The notes: a model not told the origin generated them from the sequence alone. Numbered from the stretch's first letter, positions 35,723 through 57,001 are shown. The stretch: DNA of 64,000 bases from Pseudomonas sp. A-RE-19 (GCF_019956555.1 NZ_JAHBDQ010000002.1:124001-188000); one strand, 5' to 3'. Numbers and translations are program-made.

Positions 35723-36349
35723 GTGGACGAGCAAAAAGCCCTGAGGGTGATGCGCGAATTGGTCGACAACGGCCAATTGACCGACCCGGACAGCGCTCGC
35801 GGCAAACTGCTGCAAGTGGCCGCTCACCTGTTTCGCAACAAAGGTTATGAACGGACCACCGTGCGCGATCTGGCCGGTGCGGTGGGCATTCAGTCAGGCA
35901 GTATCTTTCATCACTTCAAAAGCAAGGACGAGATCCTGCGGGCCGTGATGGAGGAGACTATTCGCTACAACACCGCATTGATGCGCGCGGCCCTGGCCGA
36001 GGCTGGCAACGTGCGGGAGCGTGTGTTGGCGCTGATTCGCTGCGAATTGCAGTCGATCATGGGCGGCAGCGGCGAGGCCATGGCGGTGCTGGTGTATGAG
36101 TGGCGTTCGCTGTCAGCCGAAGGCCAGGCGCAAGTGTTGGCGCTGCGTGATATTTATGAAGCCATCTGGCTGCAGGTGCTGGGTGAAGCCAAGGACGCGG
36201 GTTTTATCCGTGGCGACGTGTTCATCACCCGCCGTTTCCTGACGGGCGCGTTGTCCTGGACCACCACCTGGTTTCGTGCCGATGGCAGCATGAGCCTCGA
36301 TCAATTGGCCGTTGAGGCGCTGATTCTGGTGCTTGAAGAACGGCAGTGA
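35723..36349 (+). CDS. atuR: TetR-family repressor AtuR
   Basis: The 208-residue regulator has an N-terminal TetR helix-turn-helix (LLQVAAHLFRNKGYERTTVRDLAGAVGIQSGSIFHHFKSKDEILRAVM) and a helical ligand-binding domain. It is divergent from atuA and should repress the operon until a terpene-derived CoA ester binds. GTG 35723 is chosen because AGGAGA lies seven bases upstream; the alternative TTG 35699 precedes that site. Identification as AtuR depends on position. Confidence 0.93.
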   Translation: MDEQKALRVMRELVDNGQLTDPDSARGKLLQVAAHLFRNKGYERTTVRDLAGAVGIQSGSIFHHFKSKDEILRAVMEETIRYNTALMRAALAEAGNVRERVLALIRCELQSIMGGSGEAMAVLVYEWRSLSAEGQAQVLALRDIYEAIWLQVLGEAKDAGFIRGDVFITRRFLTGALSWTTTWFRADGSMSLDQLAVEALILVLEERQ

Positions 36350-36438
36350 GCCGTCTATCTCGGCAGGAAACTGGCTAAGTTGGCGAAACCGCCTAGCTTG
36401 AATGCATTGATTAGTTTTTTCGGGGAGTGGCTGTCTTG

Positions 36439-37236
36439 ATGTCTTCACCAATTCGAACGGCGTCGCGGCTTTTGCTGGCGGCGCTTGCAGTGTGCTGGGT
36501 GTTGCCGTCTCAGGCCGCACAACTGGTGCGGGTCGGTGCCGCGCATTTTCCGCCTTATACCGTGCGCCCGGAGTCCGGCGCCGATACCGGTCTGCTGCCG
36601 CAGCTGGTAGAAGCGCTGAATCAGCTGCAAACCGACTATCAGTTTGTGCTGGTGCCCACCTCCATTCCTCGACGTTTCAACGACTTCAAGGAAGGCCGGG
36701 TCGATATGGCGATTTTCGAGAACCCGGACTGGGGCTGGAAGGACATTGCGCATACCGACGTCGACATGGGCCTGGAAGATGCAGAAATCTTTGTCGCGCA
36801 GAAGAAACCCGATCGCGATGAGAATTACTTCAAGGACCTGGCGGGCAAGCGCCTGGCACTGTACAGCGGCTATCACTACGAGTTTGCCAATTTCAATGCC
36901 GACCCCAAGTATCTGGCCGACACCTACAACGCCACGCTGACCTATTCCCACGACAGTAACCTGCTGATGGTGCTGCGCGGGCGAGCAGACGTTGCCTTGG
37001 TGACACGTTCCTATCTGAGCGATTACCTGCTGCGTAACGAGACAGTCGGCGAGCAGTTGCTGGTGTCGCAACGCATCGATCAGGTCTATCACCATTACGC
37101 GCTGATTCGCCCGCAGGCGCCGATTACTGGCGAAGCCTTCGGCAAGTTGCTGCAAGGCCTGCGAAACAACGGCCAGATGCTGAAGATTTTCGACCCCTAC
37201 AAAATTGCCCTGGTGCCGGTGGGCAAAAAAACCTGA
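36439..37236 (+). CDS. Periplasmic solute-binding-like protein (SBP_bac_3)
   Basis: The 265-residue secreted protein has a signal peptide (LLLAALAVCWVLPSQAA, cleavage about residue 26) and an amino-acid-type binding fold: LVRVGAAHFPPYTVRPESGADTGLLPQLVEAL, then DFKEGRVDMAIFENP and GRADVALVTRSYLSDYLL. No permease or ATPase is nearby, so it may be an orphan binding protein or a signalling component. ATG 36439 is preferred over GTG 36427, which abuts the GGGGAG ribosome site. Ligand unknown. Confidence 0.88.
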   Translation: MSSPIRTASRLLLAALAVCWVLPSQAAQLVRVGAAHFPPYTVRPESGADTGLLPQLVEALNQLQTDYQFVLVPTSIPRRFNDFKEGRVDMAIFENPDWGWKDIAHTDVDMGLEDAEIFVAQKKPDRDENYFKDLAGKRLALYSGYHYEFANFNADPKYLADTYNATLTYSHDSNLLMVLRGRADVALVTRSYLSDYLLRNETVGEQLLVSQRIDQVYHHYALIRPQAPITGEAFGKLLQGLRNNGQMLKIFDPYKIALVPVGKKT

Positions 37237-37272
37237 AGCGGGCGATGGGTCGCGCATTTTGGCGACGGTGCT

Positions 37273-37296
37273 TAAATTATCTGCCCCGGCTCACGT
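37273..37296 (+). promoter_or_regulatory. PvdS (IS-box) promoter of the acetyltransferase gene
   Basis: TAAAT (37273-37277), 16 bases, CGT (37294-37296) matches the iron-starvation box recognised by PvdS (TAAAT-N16/17-CGT). It is 40 bases upstream of the ATG at 37337. Confidence 0.85.
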
Positions 37297-37336
37297 CACA
37301 TCGTTGAACTGTCGACGATTACCGTGAGCCCCTCCC

Positions 37337-38350
37337 ATGTCCAATCTGAATGACCTGACCACCCTGGCATTGCCGTCAGGCAGCCGTCTTGTAGCCGATG
37401 AAACCGCAAGCCGCCTGAGCCTCAGCCTGCTAGGGCAGCCGCTGATCGAGTTGCGGCTGACCCGCGAGCCCGAGTTGCACCTGTGGCTGGAGGAGCGCTT
37501 CGACCGCCCGGACGGCCAGGCTTTCTGGGCGGCCTGTTATTGGCTGTTTGCCCGTGATCCGGCTTGCCAGCGGCTGACCTGGCACCTCGATGAGATGCCC
37601 ACGCAAGCCTTGCTCAGCGGATTGCTGATCCCCACCGACGTTACCGCTCAGTATCGTTGCGAGCGCACGTTGTTCTGGCAATTGCCTCAGCCTTGGCTGG
37701 GTGAATCGCGCACCGGCAGCTATCCGCAGCAAATGGTCATCAGTGGCGGTAAGCGCCATCCATTGCGTGCGGTCAAACCCCGGGGTGAAGTCTATCGACG
37801 CTTCGATGCGCGGCTCGGCGCGTGGGTTTCCTTGCGCACGGTAGAAATCGAGCATGACCTGGCGCGCTTCAACCGCTGGCAAAACAGCCCGCGTGTGGCG
37901 AATTTCTGGCAGGAGGAGGGCAGTCTCGAAAAACATCGGGAATACCTGAGCAAGCTCCAAGCTGATCCGCACACACTGACACTGATCGGTTGCTTCGATG
38001 ATCAGCCGTTTGCCTATTTCGAAGCCTATTGGGCCAAGGAAGATCGCATTGCGCCGTTCTATGACGCCGGCGATTACGACCGTGGCATTCACATGCTGGT
38101 GGGCGAAGAGCATCACCGTGGCCCGCATAAAGTGGCGAGTTGGTTATCGGCGCTGGTGCATTACCTGTTTCTTGATGATCCACGCACTCAACGGGTGGTC
38201 GCCGAGCCTCGCGCCGACAACGCGAAGATGATCGGGCATCTGCACAACCAGTGTTTTCACTGTGAAAAAGAGTTCGACTTCCCGCACAAGCGCGCGGCGT
38301 TGATGATGCTGGGGCGTGAGCGGTTTTTTGATCGGTGTTCGTTGGCTTGA
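37337..38350 (+). CDS. pvdYII: IucB/PvdYII-like GNAT acetyltransferase, probable hydroxyornithine acetylase
   Basis: The C-terminal half of this 337-residue protein is the siderophore-type GNAT domain (Acetyltransf_8): VEIEHDLARFNRWQNSPRVANFWQEEG, FEAYWAKEDRIAPFYDAGDYDRGIHMLVGEEHHRGP, and VVAEPRADNAKMIGHLHNQCFHCEKEFDFPHKRAALM. Relatives acetylate N-hydroxylysine (IucB) or N-hydroxyornithine. The N-terminal part is variable. With an IS box upstream and pvdS-pvdL downstream it should supply N5-acetyl-N5-hydroxyornithine for the pyoverdine peptide. The ATG has no clear ribosome site. The symbol is by analogy with the P. aeruginosa type II gene. Confidence 0.8.
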   Translation: MSNLNDLTTLALPSGSRLVADETASRLSLSLLGQPLIELRLTREPELHLWLEERFDRPDGQAFWAACYWLFARDPACQRLTWHLDEMPTQALLSGLLIPTDVTAQYRCERTLFWQLPQPWLGESRTGSYPQQMVISGGKRHPLRAVKPRGEVYRRFDARLGAWVSLRTVEIEHDLARFNRWQNSPRVANFWQEEGSLEKHREYLSKLQADPHTLTLIGCFDDQPFAYFEAYWAKEDRIAPFYDAGDYDRGIHMLVGEEHHRGPHKVASWLSALVHYLFLDDPRTQRVVAEPRADNAKMIGHLHNQCFHCEKEFDFPHKRAALMMLGRERFFDRCSLA

Positions 38351-38388
38351 TGCGTAAGGCTCAAGACTTGCTTTGGTCTTGAGTCAGC

Positions 38389-38483
38389 CATCGCGAGCAG
38401 GCTCGCTCCCACATTGAATCTCCTGTGAACACATAATTTGTGAACACCAAAAATAGAATGTGGGAGCGAGCCTGCTCGCGATG
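38389..38483. repeat. Paired REP palindrome (CATCGCGAGCAGGCTCGC type)
   Basis: The left arm (38389-38413) and right arm (38459-38483) are perfect reverse complements of 25 bases with about 45 AT-rich bases between. It lies between the convergent acetyltransferase and pvdS genes. Confidence 0.92.
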
Positions 38484-38504
38484 GGGGCGCCGAGATTTCA
38501 GATA

Positions 38505-39053
38505 TTAACGGCGCACGAAGGTATCCGCACGATTGCCCGACACCTTGCGGCAATGCACCAGTGCATCACGAATCATGAAGTTCACCAGGGTTGGCGAGAC
38601 GCCGAGTTCCTTGGCGATGTCTTTTTGCGGCACGCCGTGCAGGCGGTACATCTCGAAGGCATAACGGGTGCGGTTGGGCAGCTCCGTCAGCGCATCGGCA
38701 ATGTTTTCCAGGGTCGAGAAATTGATGTGCGAGGTTTCCGGCGAAGCGCCCTGAATCACCACGTTCAGGCCTTCCTCTTCCGGGCCCGAATACTTCTGCT
38801 CCAGCGCCTGCTTGCGGTAATGATCGATCGCCAGGTTGCGCACGATCTGGAACAGGTAGCTGAGCTGCGCCTTGATTGACGAGGTGATCTGCGGCGCCGA
38901 TTGCAAGCGGAAGAACGCATCCTGCACCACGTCTTCGGCGCGTGATCGGCAGCCGGTAATGCGGGCGGCAATTTTGACCAGAATCAGTCGGTTGTCGACG
39001 AAGGCCTGAAGTAGCGGTGAATCGCACCTGCTTGTGGATACTTGTTCCGTCAT
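38505..39053 (-). CDS. pvdS: Extracytoplasmic-function sigma factor PvdS
   Basis: The 182-residue ECF sigma factor directs RNA polymerase to iron-starvation promoters for pyoverdine synthesis. Region 2 is visible as SRAEDVVQDAFFRLQSAPQ and LSYLFQIVRNLAIDHYRKQ, and region 4 as PQKDIAKELGVSPTLVNFMIRDALVHCRK. ATG 39053 has AAGGTG upstream. A Fur-box-like element (39135-39156) lies about 85 bases upstream, so iron repression is expected. It is divergent from pvdL; the pvdG gene found between these two in P. aeruginosa is missing here. Confidence 0.96.
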   Translation of the reverse strand: MTEQVSTSRCDSPLLQAFVDNRLILVKIAARITGCRSRAEDVVQDAFFRLQSAPQITSSIKAQLSYLFQIVRNLAIDHYRKQALEQKYSGPEEEGLNVVIQGASPETSHINFSTLENIADALTELPNRTRYAFEMYRLHGVPQKDIAKELGVSPTLVNFMIRDALVHCRKVSGNRADTFVRR

Positions 39054-39134
39054 TGGAAATCACCTTGCTGCAAATAGGGTCGTGGACGACAGGGGGGCGG
39101 AGTCGTCCTGAACATCGAGCGACAAATTAGGTTG

Positions 39135-39156
39135 AATGATAATGATTGTCAATTGA
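39135..39156. promoter_or_regulatory. Fur box upstream of pvdS
   Basis: AATGATAATGATTGTCAATTGA contains GATAATGAT and agrees at most positions with the Fur consensus GATAATGATAATCATTATC. It is placed 82-103 bases before the pvdS start, where the pvdS promoter is expected. The surrounding 60 bases are AT-rich. Confidence 0.82.
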
Positions 39157-39253
39157 GAAATAGAATTGATTCCCATCGAAAGAGCAGCATGAGAACCGCG
39201 ACACGCTGACTCGCCTACTGACCGCAAGCCTGCTGGCGCTCAAGCCTGGCGAC

Positions 39254-39277
39254 TAATTATTTCAAGACCTCATCCGT
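39254..39277 (+). promoter_or_regulatory. Variant PvdS (IS-box) promoter of pvdL
   Basis: TAATT (39254-39258), 16 bases, CGT (39275-39277). The first element differs by one base from TAAAT, and the spacing equals that of the two perfect boxes at 37273 and 60673. The pvdL ATG is 155 bases downstream. Confidence 0.65.
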
Positions 39278-39431
39278 TCTCATTGGTGAATGGCTGCGGG
39301 CGCAAGCCCCGCCAAAAACAGCATTCCCAAGCCTTGCGCGGTCGGCGAAGACCGCGTCCTGCATGCCCATGAACGGGTGTGACGTACGAAAACCGATTCC
39401 ACTTGCAAGCCGAATTCAGGCAGGAAACCTC

Positions 39432-52415
<12,984 letters not shown>

Positions 52416-52439
52416 TTCTTTAGCGTCGGTGAGGGCCTA

Positions 52440-52517
52440 TTCGCGGGCAAGCCTCGCTCCTACGGTATTGTGTCGATCAATCGACGCGGACCTGTAGGAG
52501 CGAGGCTTGCCCGTGAA
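52440..52517. repeat. Paired REP palindrome (GAGGCTTGCCCG type)
   Basis: The left arm (52440-52463) and right arm (52494-52517) pair over 24 bases with one mismatch. A second small palindrome, GTCGATCAATCGAC, lies in the loop. It follows pvdL by 24 bases and could limit read-through or protect the 3' end. Confidence 0.88.
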
Positions 52518-52621
52518 GGCGTCATCACAGACACCACAAAGCTCCGGGTTGACTGCCGGTCCCATGCGGCTCAGTCTTCCTGTGTTTTTTAATGGATCCG
52601 ATTTCACCAGGGAGACAGTCA

Positions 52622-53434
52622 ATGCCCTTCGTAACGGTTGATGGACAAGCGCTTCACTACATGGATCAAGGCACAGGCCCTGCGGTTCTGCTGGCCGGCA
52701 GTTACCTGTGGGACCAGGCCATGTGGGCGCCACAGATTGCGGCGCTGTCGCAGCAACACCGGGTCATCGCCCTGGACTTGTGGGGCCATGGTGAATCCGG
52801 GCGGATGCCCGAGTGCACGACATCGCTGGATGACGTGGCGCGTCAGGCACTGGCCTTGCTCGATCATCTGGACATCGATCGCGTCACGCTGGTCGGTCTT
52901 TCGGTGGGTGGCATGTGGGGCGTTCGGCTGGCGCTGTCCGCGCCGCAGCGGCTCAACGGTCTGGTGCTGATGGACACCTACGTCGGCGTCGAACCGGAAC
53001 CGACCCGCCAATACTATTTCTCGCTGTTCAAGCAGATCGAAGACACCGGTGTGATCTCGCCGCAGCTGCTCGACATCATTGTGCCGATCTTCTTCCGTCC
53101 GGGCATCGATCCACAGTCTGCGCTGTATCAGGATTTCCGCGCCAGACTGGCTGCGCTACCGGCCGATCGTCTGCGTGAAAGCATCGTGCCGATGGGGCGG
53201 ATTACCTTTGGTCGTGATGATCTGTTGCCGCGCCTGGGTGAACTGAACCCTGAAACCACGCTGTTGATGTGCGGCGATCAGGACAAACCGCGTCCGCCGT
53301 CGGAAACCGAAGAAATGGCTGAGTTGATCGGTTGTCCGTACGTGCTGGTGCCGGAGGCGGGGCATATCTCCAATCTGGAGAACCCGCAGTTTGTTACAGA
53401 CTCGCTGTTGAAGTTTTTGGCTGAGAGAACTTAG
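52622..53434 (+). CDS. Alpha/beta-fold hydrolase
   Basis: This 270-residue cytoplasmic hydrolase has a catalytic serine in the nucleophile elbow VGLSVGGMWG (Ser about 96), an HG-type oxyanion region, a late acid (MCGDQDKPRPP) and a histidine in VPEAGHISNLENP. ATG 52622 follows GGGAGACAGTCA. It lies just after pvdL on the same strand but beyond a REP pair, without an IS box of its own that I can find. It is not the PvdG-type type II thioesterase by motif. Substrate unknown. Confidence 0.88.
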   Translation: MPFVTVDGQALHYMDQGTGPAVLLAGSYLWDQAMWAPQIAALSQQHRVIALDLWGHGESGRMPECTTSLDDVARQALALLDHLDIDRVTLVGLSVGGMWGVRLALSAPQRLNGLVLMDTYVGVEPEPTRQYYFSLFKQIEDTGVISPQLLDIIVPIFFRPGIDPQSALYQDFRARLAALPADRLRESIVPMGRITFGRDDLLPRLGELNPETTLLMCGDQDKPRPPSETEEMAELIGCPYVLVPEAGHISNLENPQFVTDSLLKFLAERT

Positions 53435-53450
53435 TCGATTTTAATGGCCT

Positions 53451-53515
53451 CATCGCGAGCAGGCTCGCTCCCACAGGTGATCGCATATCCCTGTGGGAGC
53501 GAGCCTGCTCGCGAT
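53451..53515. repeat. Paired REP palindrome, perfect 27-bp arms
   Basis: 53451-53477 and 53489-53515 are exact reverse complements around an 11-base loop. It lies between the convergent hydrolase and dsbG genes. Same family as the pairs at 29150, 38389 and 62607. Confidence 0.93.
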
Positions 53516-53528
53516 GGGGGCGGTGGGA

Positions 53529-54296
53529 TTATTTAGGCCCGAGAATCTTCACCAACTTGTCTGGCGACGGCGCGCCTTGCTGTTGTTGCAGCTGGCCCTT
53601 GTCATCCATGTAGAAAATCGCCGGGGTGGCGGCCAGTTCCAGGTCTTCCATCAACTTCATGTTCGCCGCGAATTTCGCCTGAATCGCCGGTGGCACGTCT
53701 TTCAGCGCCTTGAGCGAACTGTCCTTGCCGGATTTCTCGTGCTCTTCCAAGGCTTTCTGCGGGTCCTTGGCGGCCAGCAGCGCGGCGGATTTGCCTGGGC
53801 TGTCTTCGCGAATGATGCCCACCATGATGTGCCGCAACTGCACCTTGCCCGCCGTCACCCACGGCCGCGCCTGTTCCCAGAACATGTTGCAGTACGGGCA
53901 ATTCGGGTCACTGAACAGGTAGACGATTCGCGGTGCATCCTTGTTGCCGTCACCGATCCAGTTGCTCGCTTCCATCTTGCCCCAGATTTCCTTGGCCATT
54001 GGCGCATACACCAGTTTCTGCAACGGCGCGCTGCTCAGGTCATTGCCTTCGGCGTCGTACAGGTTACCCAGCAACACATGTTTGCCGTCCGGGGTGAGAT
54101 AGAGCGCCATGCCGCGGTTCTGGTATTGCGCCGCGTAGCCGCGCAGACCGTCGGGGGCGTCGAACTGGCCGACGATTTTCGCGCCCTTGGCTTCGATCTT
54201 CTTGATCGCTTCAGGCAATTCTTCGGCCTGTACCAACGGCAGGTGCAGCAACGCAGCACCCAGGGTCAACGTCAGCAGGTGGCGGAGGCGAGGCAT
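53529..54296 (-). CDS. dsbG: Periplasmic disulfide isomerase DsbG
   Basis: The 255-residue protein has a signal peptide (LLTLTLGAALLHLPLVQA) followed by a DsbC/DsbG-type N-terminal dimerisation domain and a thioredoxin domain with the active site SDPNCPYCNMFWEQ. It should act on mispaired or sulfenylated cysteines and be kept reduced by DsbD, encoded two genes upstream. It overlaps the TlpA-like gene by 25 bases. Same order as the PA2476-PA2478 locus of P. aeruginosa. Confidence 0.94.
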   Translation of the reverse strand: MPRLRHLLTLTLGAALLHLPLVQAEELPEAIKKIEAKGAKIVGQFDAPDGLRGYAAQYQNRGMALYLTPDGKHVLLGNLYDAEGNDLSSAPLQKLVYAPMAKEIWGKMEASNWIGDGNKDAPRIVYLFSDPNCPYCNMFWEQARPWVTAGKVQLRHIMVGIIREDSPGKSAALLAAKDPQKALEEHEKSGKDSSLKALKDVPPAIQAKFAANMKLMEDLELAATPAIFYMDDKGQLQQQQGAPSPDKLVKILGPK

Positions 54297-55138
54297 GGCA
54301 GTTTCCTTGAAGGCGTGGCCGAGGTGGCCGGGTTCGGGGTGTCGAAGTTTTCCAGGGCGCGGGCCAGGCTGGCTTCAGAGAGCTCGCCCAGATGGCTGCC
54401 CAGCAGGTGCCCATCGGGGCTATAGAACAGCGTAGTCGGCAATGCCATGGAACCCACGGCATGACTCAATCGACCGCTGCCGTCAAACAGCACATTAGTC
54501 AGACTCAAACCCTGGGTCTCGAGGAAGGTGCTGACGCTCTGCATGCTTTCGGCCTGATTGACGAACAGAAAGGTCAGGTCCGGGCGTTGTTGCTGGGCGT
54601 TTTCCAGCACCGGCATTTCCCGGCGGCACGGCGGGCACCAGGTGGCCCAAAGGTTGATCACCAGCGGACCGCCCTGATAGTCGCTCAGCTGCACGGTTTG
54701 GCCGGCGGCATTGCGCAGGGTGATCTGCGGCAGGCGCGTGCCTTGTTCGTAAAGACTCAGGGAGAACGTTGCCAGCAACCAGAACGCCAGACCACTGACC
54801 ACGCCAAAGCCCAACGGCCGGCGCAGGCCCGGGCGACGCCAGCCTCGATATAACGCGGCGAGCAACAGTACGAGCACCCCCGGCCAGGCGAGGAAACCGC
54901 CATCGCGCAGGTCGATGATCTGCCACGGATCGTTGCGATAGTGCGCCCAGTAGGCGATCACGAAACCGACCCGGGCCGCCAGCATGCCCAGCAGGAACAG
55001 GCTGAACAGCACCGACTCCGGGTTCTCGCCGCCGCGCTTGGCCACCCGCCAGCCGACAAAAGTCGCCAGCGCCAGGGCACTGATCAGCAGCAGGTGATTA
55101 AGCGCGATGGCAAAGGTGCCGAGGGTAAAGGTCAGCAT
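54272..55138 (-). CDS. Membrane-anchored TlpA-like thiol:disulfide protein
   Basis: The 288-residue protein has an N-terminal membrane region of four or so helices (LLLISALALATFVGW; LFLLGMLAARVGFVIAYW; WPGVLVLLLAALYRG; GVVSGLAFWLLATFSLSL) and then a periplasmic TlpA/ResA-type thioredoxin domain with INLWATWCPPCRREMPVL and the cis-Pro loop GSMALPTTLFYSPDG. It starts in the dsbD stop (TAATG) and runs 25 bases into dsbG, so all three are one coupled transcript. It presumably passes electrons between DsbD and periplasmic targets. Confidence 0.92.
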   Translation of the reverse strand: MLTFTLGTFAIALNHLLLISALALATFVGWRVAKRGGENPESVLFSLFLLGMLAARVGFVIAYWAHYRNDPWQIIDLRDGGFLAWPGVLVLLLAALYRGWRRPGLRRPLGFGVVSGLAFWLLATFSLSLYEQGTRLPQITLRNAAGQTVQLSDYQGGPLVINLWATWCPPCRREMPVLENAQQQRPDLTFLFVNQAESMQSVSTFLETQGLSLTNVLFDGSGRLSHAVGSMALPTTLFYSPDGHLLGSHLGELSEASLARALENFDTPNPATSATPSRKLPCLASATC

Positions 55139-56871
55139 TAACGAGCGTCTCGGGTGGTGGTCCAGCGTTGCAGGAAAGTGCCGGCATCGACCTCACCGGT
55201 GATGCGCTGGCTGCGGCGCTCGATGCCGTCGGTGCCGATCCACAACAGGCTTGGCGGCCCTGGCACTTTATAACGGCCGAGCAGTTCGCGGCTGGCGGCA
55301 TTGTCGGCGGTGACGTCCAGCCGTAGCAAGCGCACATCGCTGAGCGCTTCCAGCACGTGTGGTTTGGCGAAGACCTGTTTCTCCATGACTTTGCACGACA
55401 CACACCAGTCAGCGTAGTAGTCCAGCAGCACCCACTGACCCTGTGCCTTGGCCGCGTCGAGTTCGCGTTGCAGGGCGGCGGGCGCTTTGATCGTCGTGAA
55501 TGCATCGTGAGCGTTCGGCGCCGCGGTGCCGGTGCGACTGGCGCTGTACACCTGCAGCGGCTGATACGGATCGTCACTGCCGCCCGCCGCACCGACCATC
55601 AGCAGACTGCCCCACAGGCCCAGCAACAGCGAACTGGCGCCGAACAATTGCGCGACTCGGCCGAAGCCTTCGGACTGCTTCCAGGCGCTGTAGGCGGCAA
55701 TCAACAGTAAGGCACCGCACAAACCGACCCACAGCGACTCATCCAGCACCGGCCGCAACATCAGTAACGCCGTGGCGAGGAACAGGAAGCCGAACACGCC
55801 TTTAAGCAGGTTCATCCACGCGCCGGGTTTGGGCAGGAAGCGATTGCCGACAGTCACCAGCAACAACAGCGGCACACCGATGCCAATGCCCATGGCGAAC
55901 AGAATCAGCCCGCCGTGCAGCGCATTGCCGCTCTGTGCGATGTAGAGCAGGGCGCCCGCCAGCGGCGCGGTCATGCACGGGCCGACCAACAGACCGGACA
56001 ACGCCCCAAGCACACCTGCACCGATCAGGCTGCCGCCGCTGCGGCTGCGCGAGGCGTGTTCCAGCCGGTCACGCAGCGCCGCCGGCAATTGCAGTTCGAA
56101 GAACCCGAACATCGGCAGCGCCAGCACCACAAACACCGCTGCAAAAGCACCGAGCAGCCACGGGTTCTGCAGCCATGCCTGAAGGTTTGCCCCTAACAAT
56201 ACCGCCACCACCCCCATCGCTGCGTACACCAACGCCATGCAAATCACATAACTGCTGGCCAGCACGAAGCCTCGTCGCGGTGTGGCGCCGCTGCCGACAA
56301 TCATTCCGGCGAGGATCGGCAGCATCGGCAGCGAACAAGGCGTGAACGCCAGCAGCAGGCCGAGGCCGAAAAATACCAGCAGACTCCAGCCTGGCGCCCG
56401 CTGCTGCAGGTTGCTGGCCAAGGCTTGATCCGGTGCTTCGCCGTTCATCGCCGCTGCCGCGTTGCCCCCGAGGTCGATGACCCGGGTCTGTGGCGGATAA
56501 CACAAACCCGCGTCGGCGCAGCCCTGGTAACCGACCTTGATCTGGCCGCTGGCCGTCGCCGGAATCTTCAACTCCAACCCCTGGCGATAGACCGGTTGCT
56601 CACCGAAAAACTCGTCACTGTGGGACTCGCCTTCGGGCAATGCCGGCGCGTTTTCTGCGGCGAGCCCGTCCAGTTTCAAGCGCTTTTGATACAGGTAATA
56701 GCCGTCGGCAATTTGCCAGAACACTTGGGTTTCACCGGATTCCAGACGTTCGGAGGTGAGCGTGAACGCCTTGTCGACCGGCAGAAACTCAGGTTTCGTG
56801 TCAAAAGGATTATTTCCGGCCTGAGCCAGGGCCGACACCAGCAGAGCCAGCAACAGAAAAAAATGACGCAT
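55138..56871 (-). CDS. dsbD: Thiol:disulfide interchange protein DsbD (DipZ)
   Basis: The 577-residue protein has a signal peptide (FFLLLALLVSALAQA), an N-terminal immunoglobulin-like domain with paired cysteines (GCADAGLCYPP), eight membrane helices with the redox CTP motif (LLAFTPCSLPMLPILAG and GLLVGPCMTAPLAG), and a C-terminal thioredoxin domain (YADWCVSCKVMEKQVF). It brings electrons from cytoplasmic thioredoxin to periplasmic Dsb proteins. ATG 56871 begins the signal peptide; 60 further codons upstream are not protein-like. A direct repeat suited to an OmpR-type regulator lies 49-67 bases upstream. Confidence 0.95.
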   Translation of the reverse strand: MRHFFLLLALLVSALAQAGNNPFDTKPEFLPVDKAFTLTSERLESGETQVFWQIADGYYLYQKRLKLDGLAAENAPALPEGESHSDEFFGEQPVYRQGLELKIPATASGQIKVGYQGCADAGLCYPPQTRVIDLGGNAAAAMNGEAPDQALASNLQQRAPGWSLLVFFGLGLLLAFTPCSLPMLPILAGMIVGSGATPRRGFVLASSYVICMALVYAAMGVVAVLLGANLQAWLQNPWLLGAFAAVFVVLALPMFGFFELQLPAALRDRLEHASRSRSGGSLIGAGVLGALSGLLVGPCMTAPLAGALLYIAQSGNALHGGLILFAMGIGIGVPLLLLVTVGNRFLPKPGAWMNLLKGVFGFLFLATALLMLRPVLDESLWVGLCGALLLIAAYSAWKQSEGFGRVAQLFGASSLLLGLWGSLLMVGAAGGSDDPYQPLQVYSASRTGTAAPNAHDAFTTIKAPAALQRELDAAKAQGQWVLLDYYADWCVSCKVMEKQVFAKPHVLEALSDVRLLRLDVTADNAASRELLGRYKVPGPPSLLWIGTDGIERRSQRITGEVDAGTFLQRWTTTRDAR

Positions 56872-56919
56872 GAATGAGACCCTGTCCCTGTGCAAGTGAG
56901 GTGCACAGTGGAGGGCGGC

Positions 56920-56938
56920 GATTAACCAATGATTAACC
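56920..56938 (-). promoter_or_regulatory. Direct repeat, probable DsbR-type binding site upstream of dsbD
   Basis: GATTAACC (56920-56927) recurs at 56931-56938, an 11-base period (one DNA turn) as favoured by OmpR/PhoB-family regulators. Read toward dsbD it is GGTTAATC-ATT-GGTTAATC, ending 49 bases before the ATG. The DsbRS-like genes 1 kb away encode the natural candidate. Confidence 0.7.
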
Positions 56939-57001
56939 GCCTCCCGCTTATACGTCGACAGGACGAATCTGCACGCTAATGTTTCGGATCTCTGCCGGTA
57001 C

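Larger units (their letters stand above)
39054..39431. promoter_or_regulatory. pvdS-pvdL divergent control region
   Basis: These 378 bases hold the Fur box of pvdS (39135-39156), a variant IS box for pvdL (39254-39277) and the pvdL ribosome site CAGGAAACC (39421-39429). The predicted pvdL leader of about 150 bases is long; I see no hairpin in it that I can name. No pvdG-like frame is present. Confidence 0.75.

Noticed and set aside
52622..53434. Hydrolase after pvdL as the missing PvdG thioesterase
   Set aside because: Its motifs (GLSVGG elbow, late GDQDKP acid) fit a general alpha/beta hydrolase; there is no IS box in front and it is separated by a REP pair.
54272..55138. Apparent fusion of a prolipoprotein diacylglyceryl transferase-like membrane part with TlpA
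   Set aside because: The N-terminal helices lack the Lgt signature; this multi-helix TlpA arrangement is found in the corresponding P. aeruginosa gene, so it is a normal family layout.
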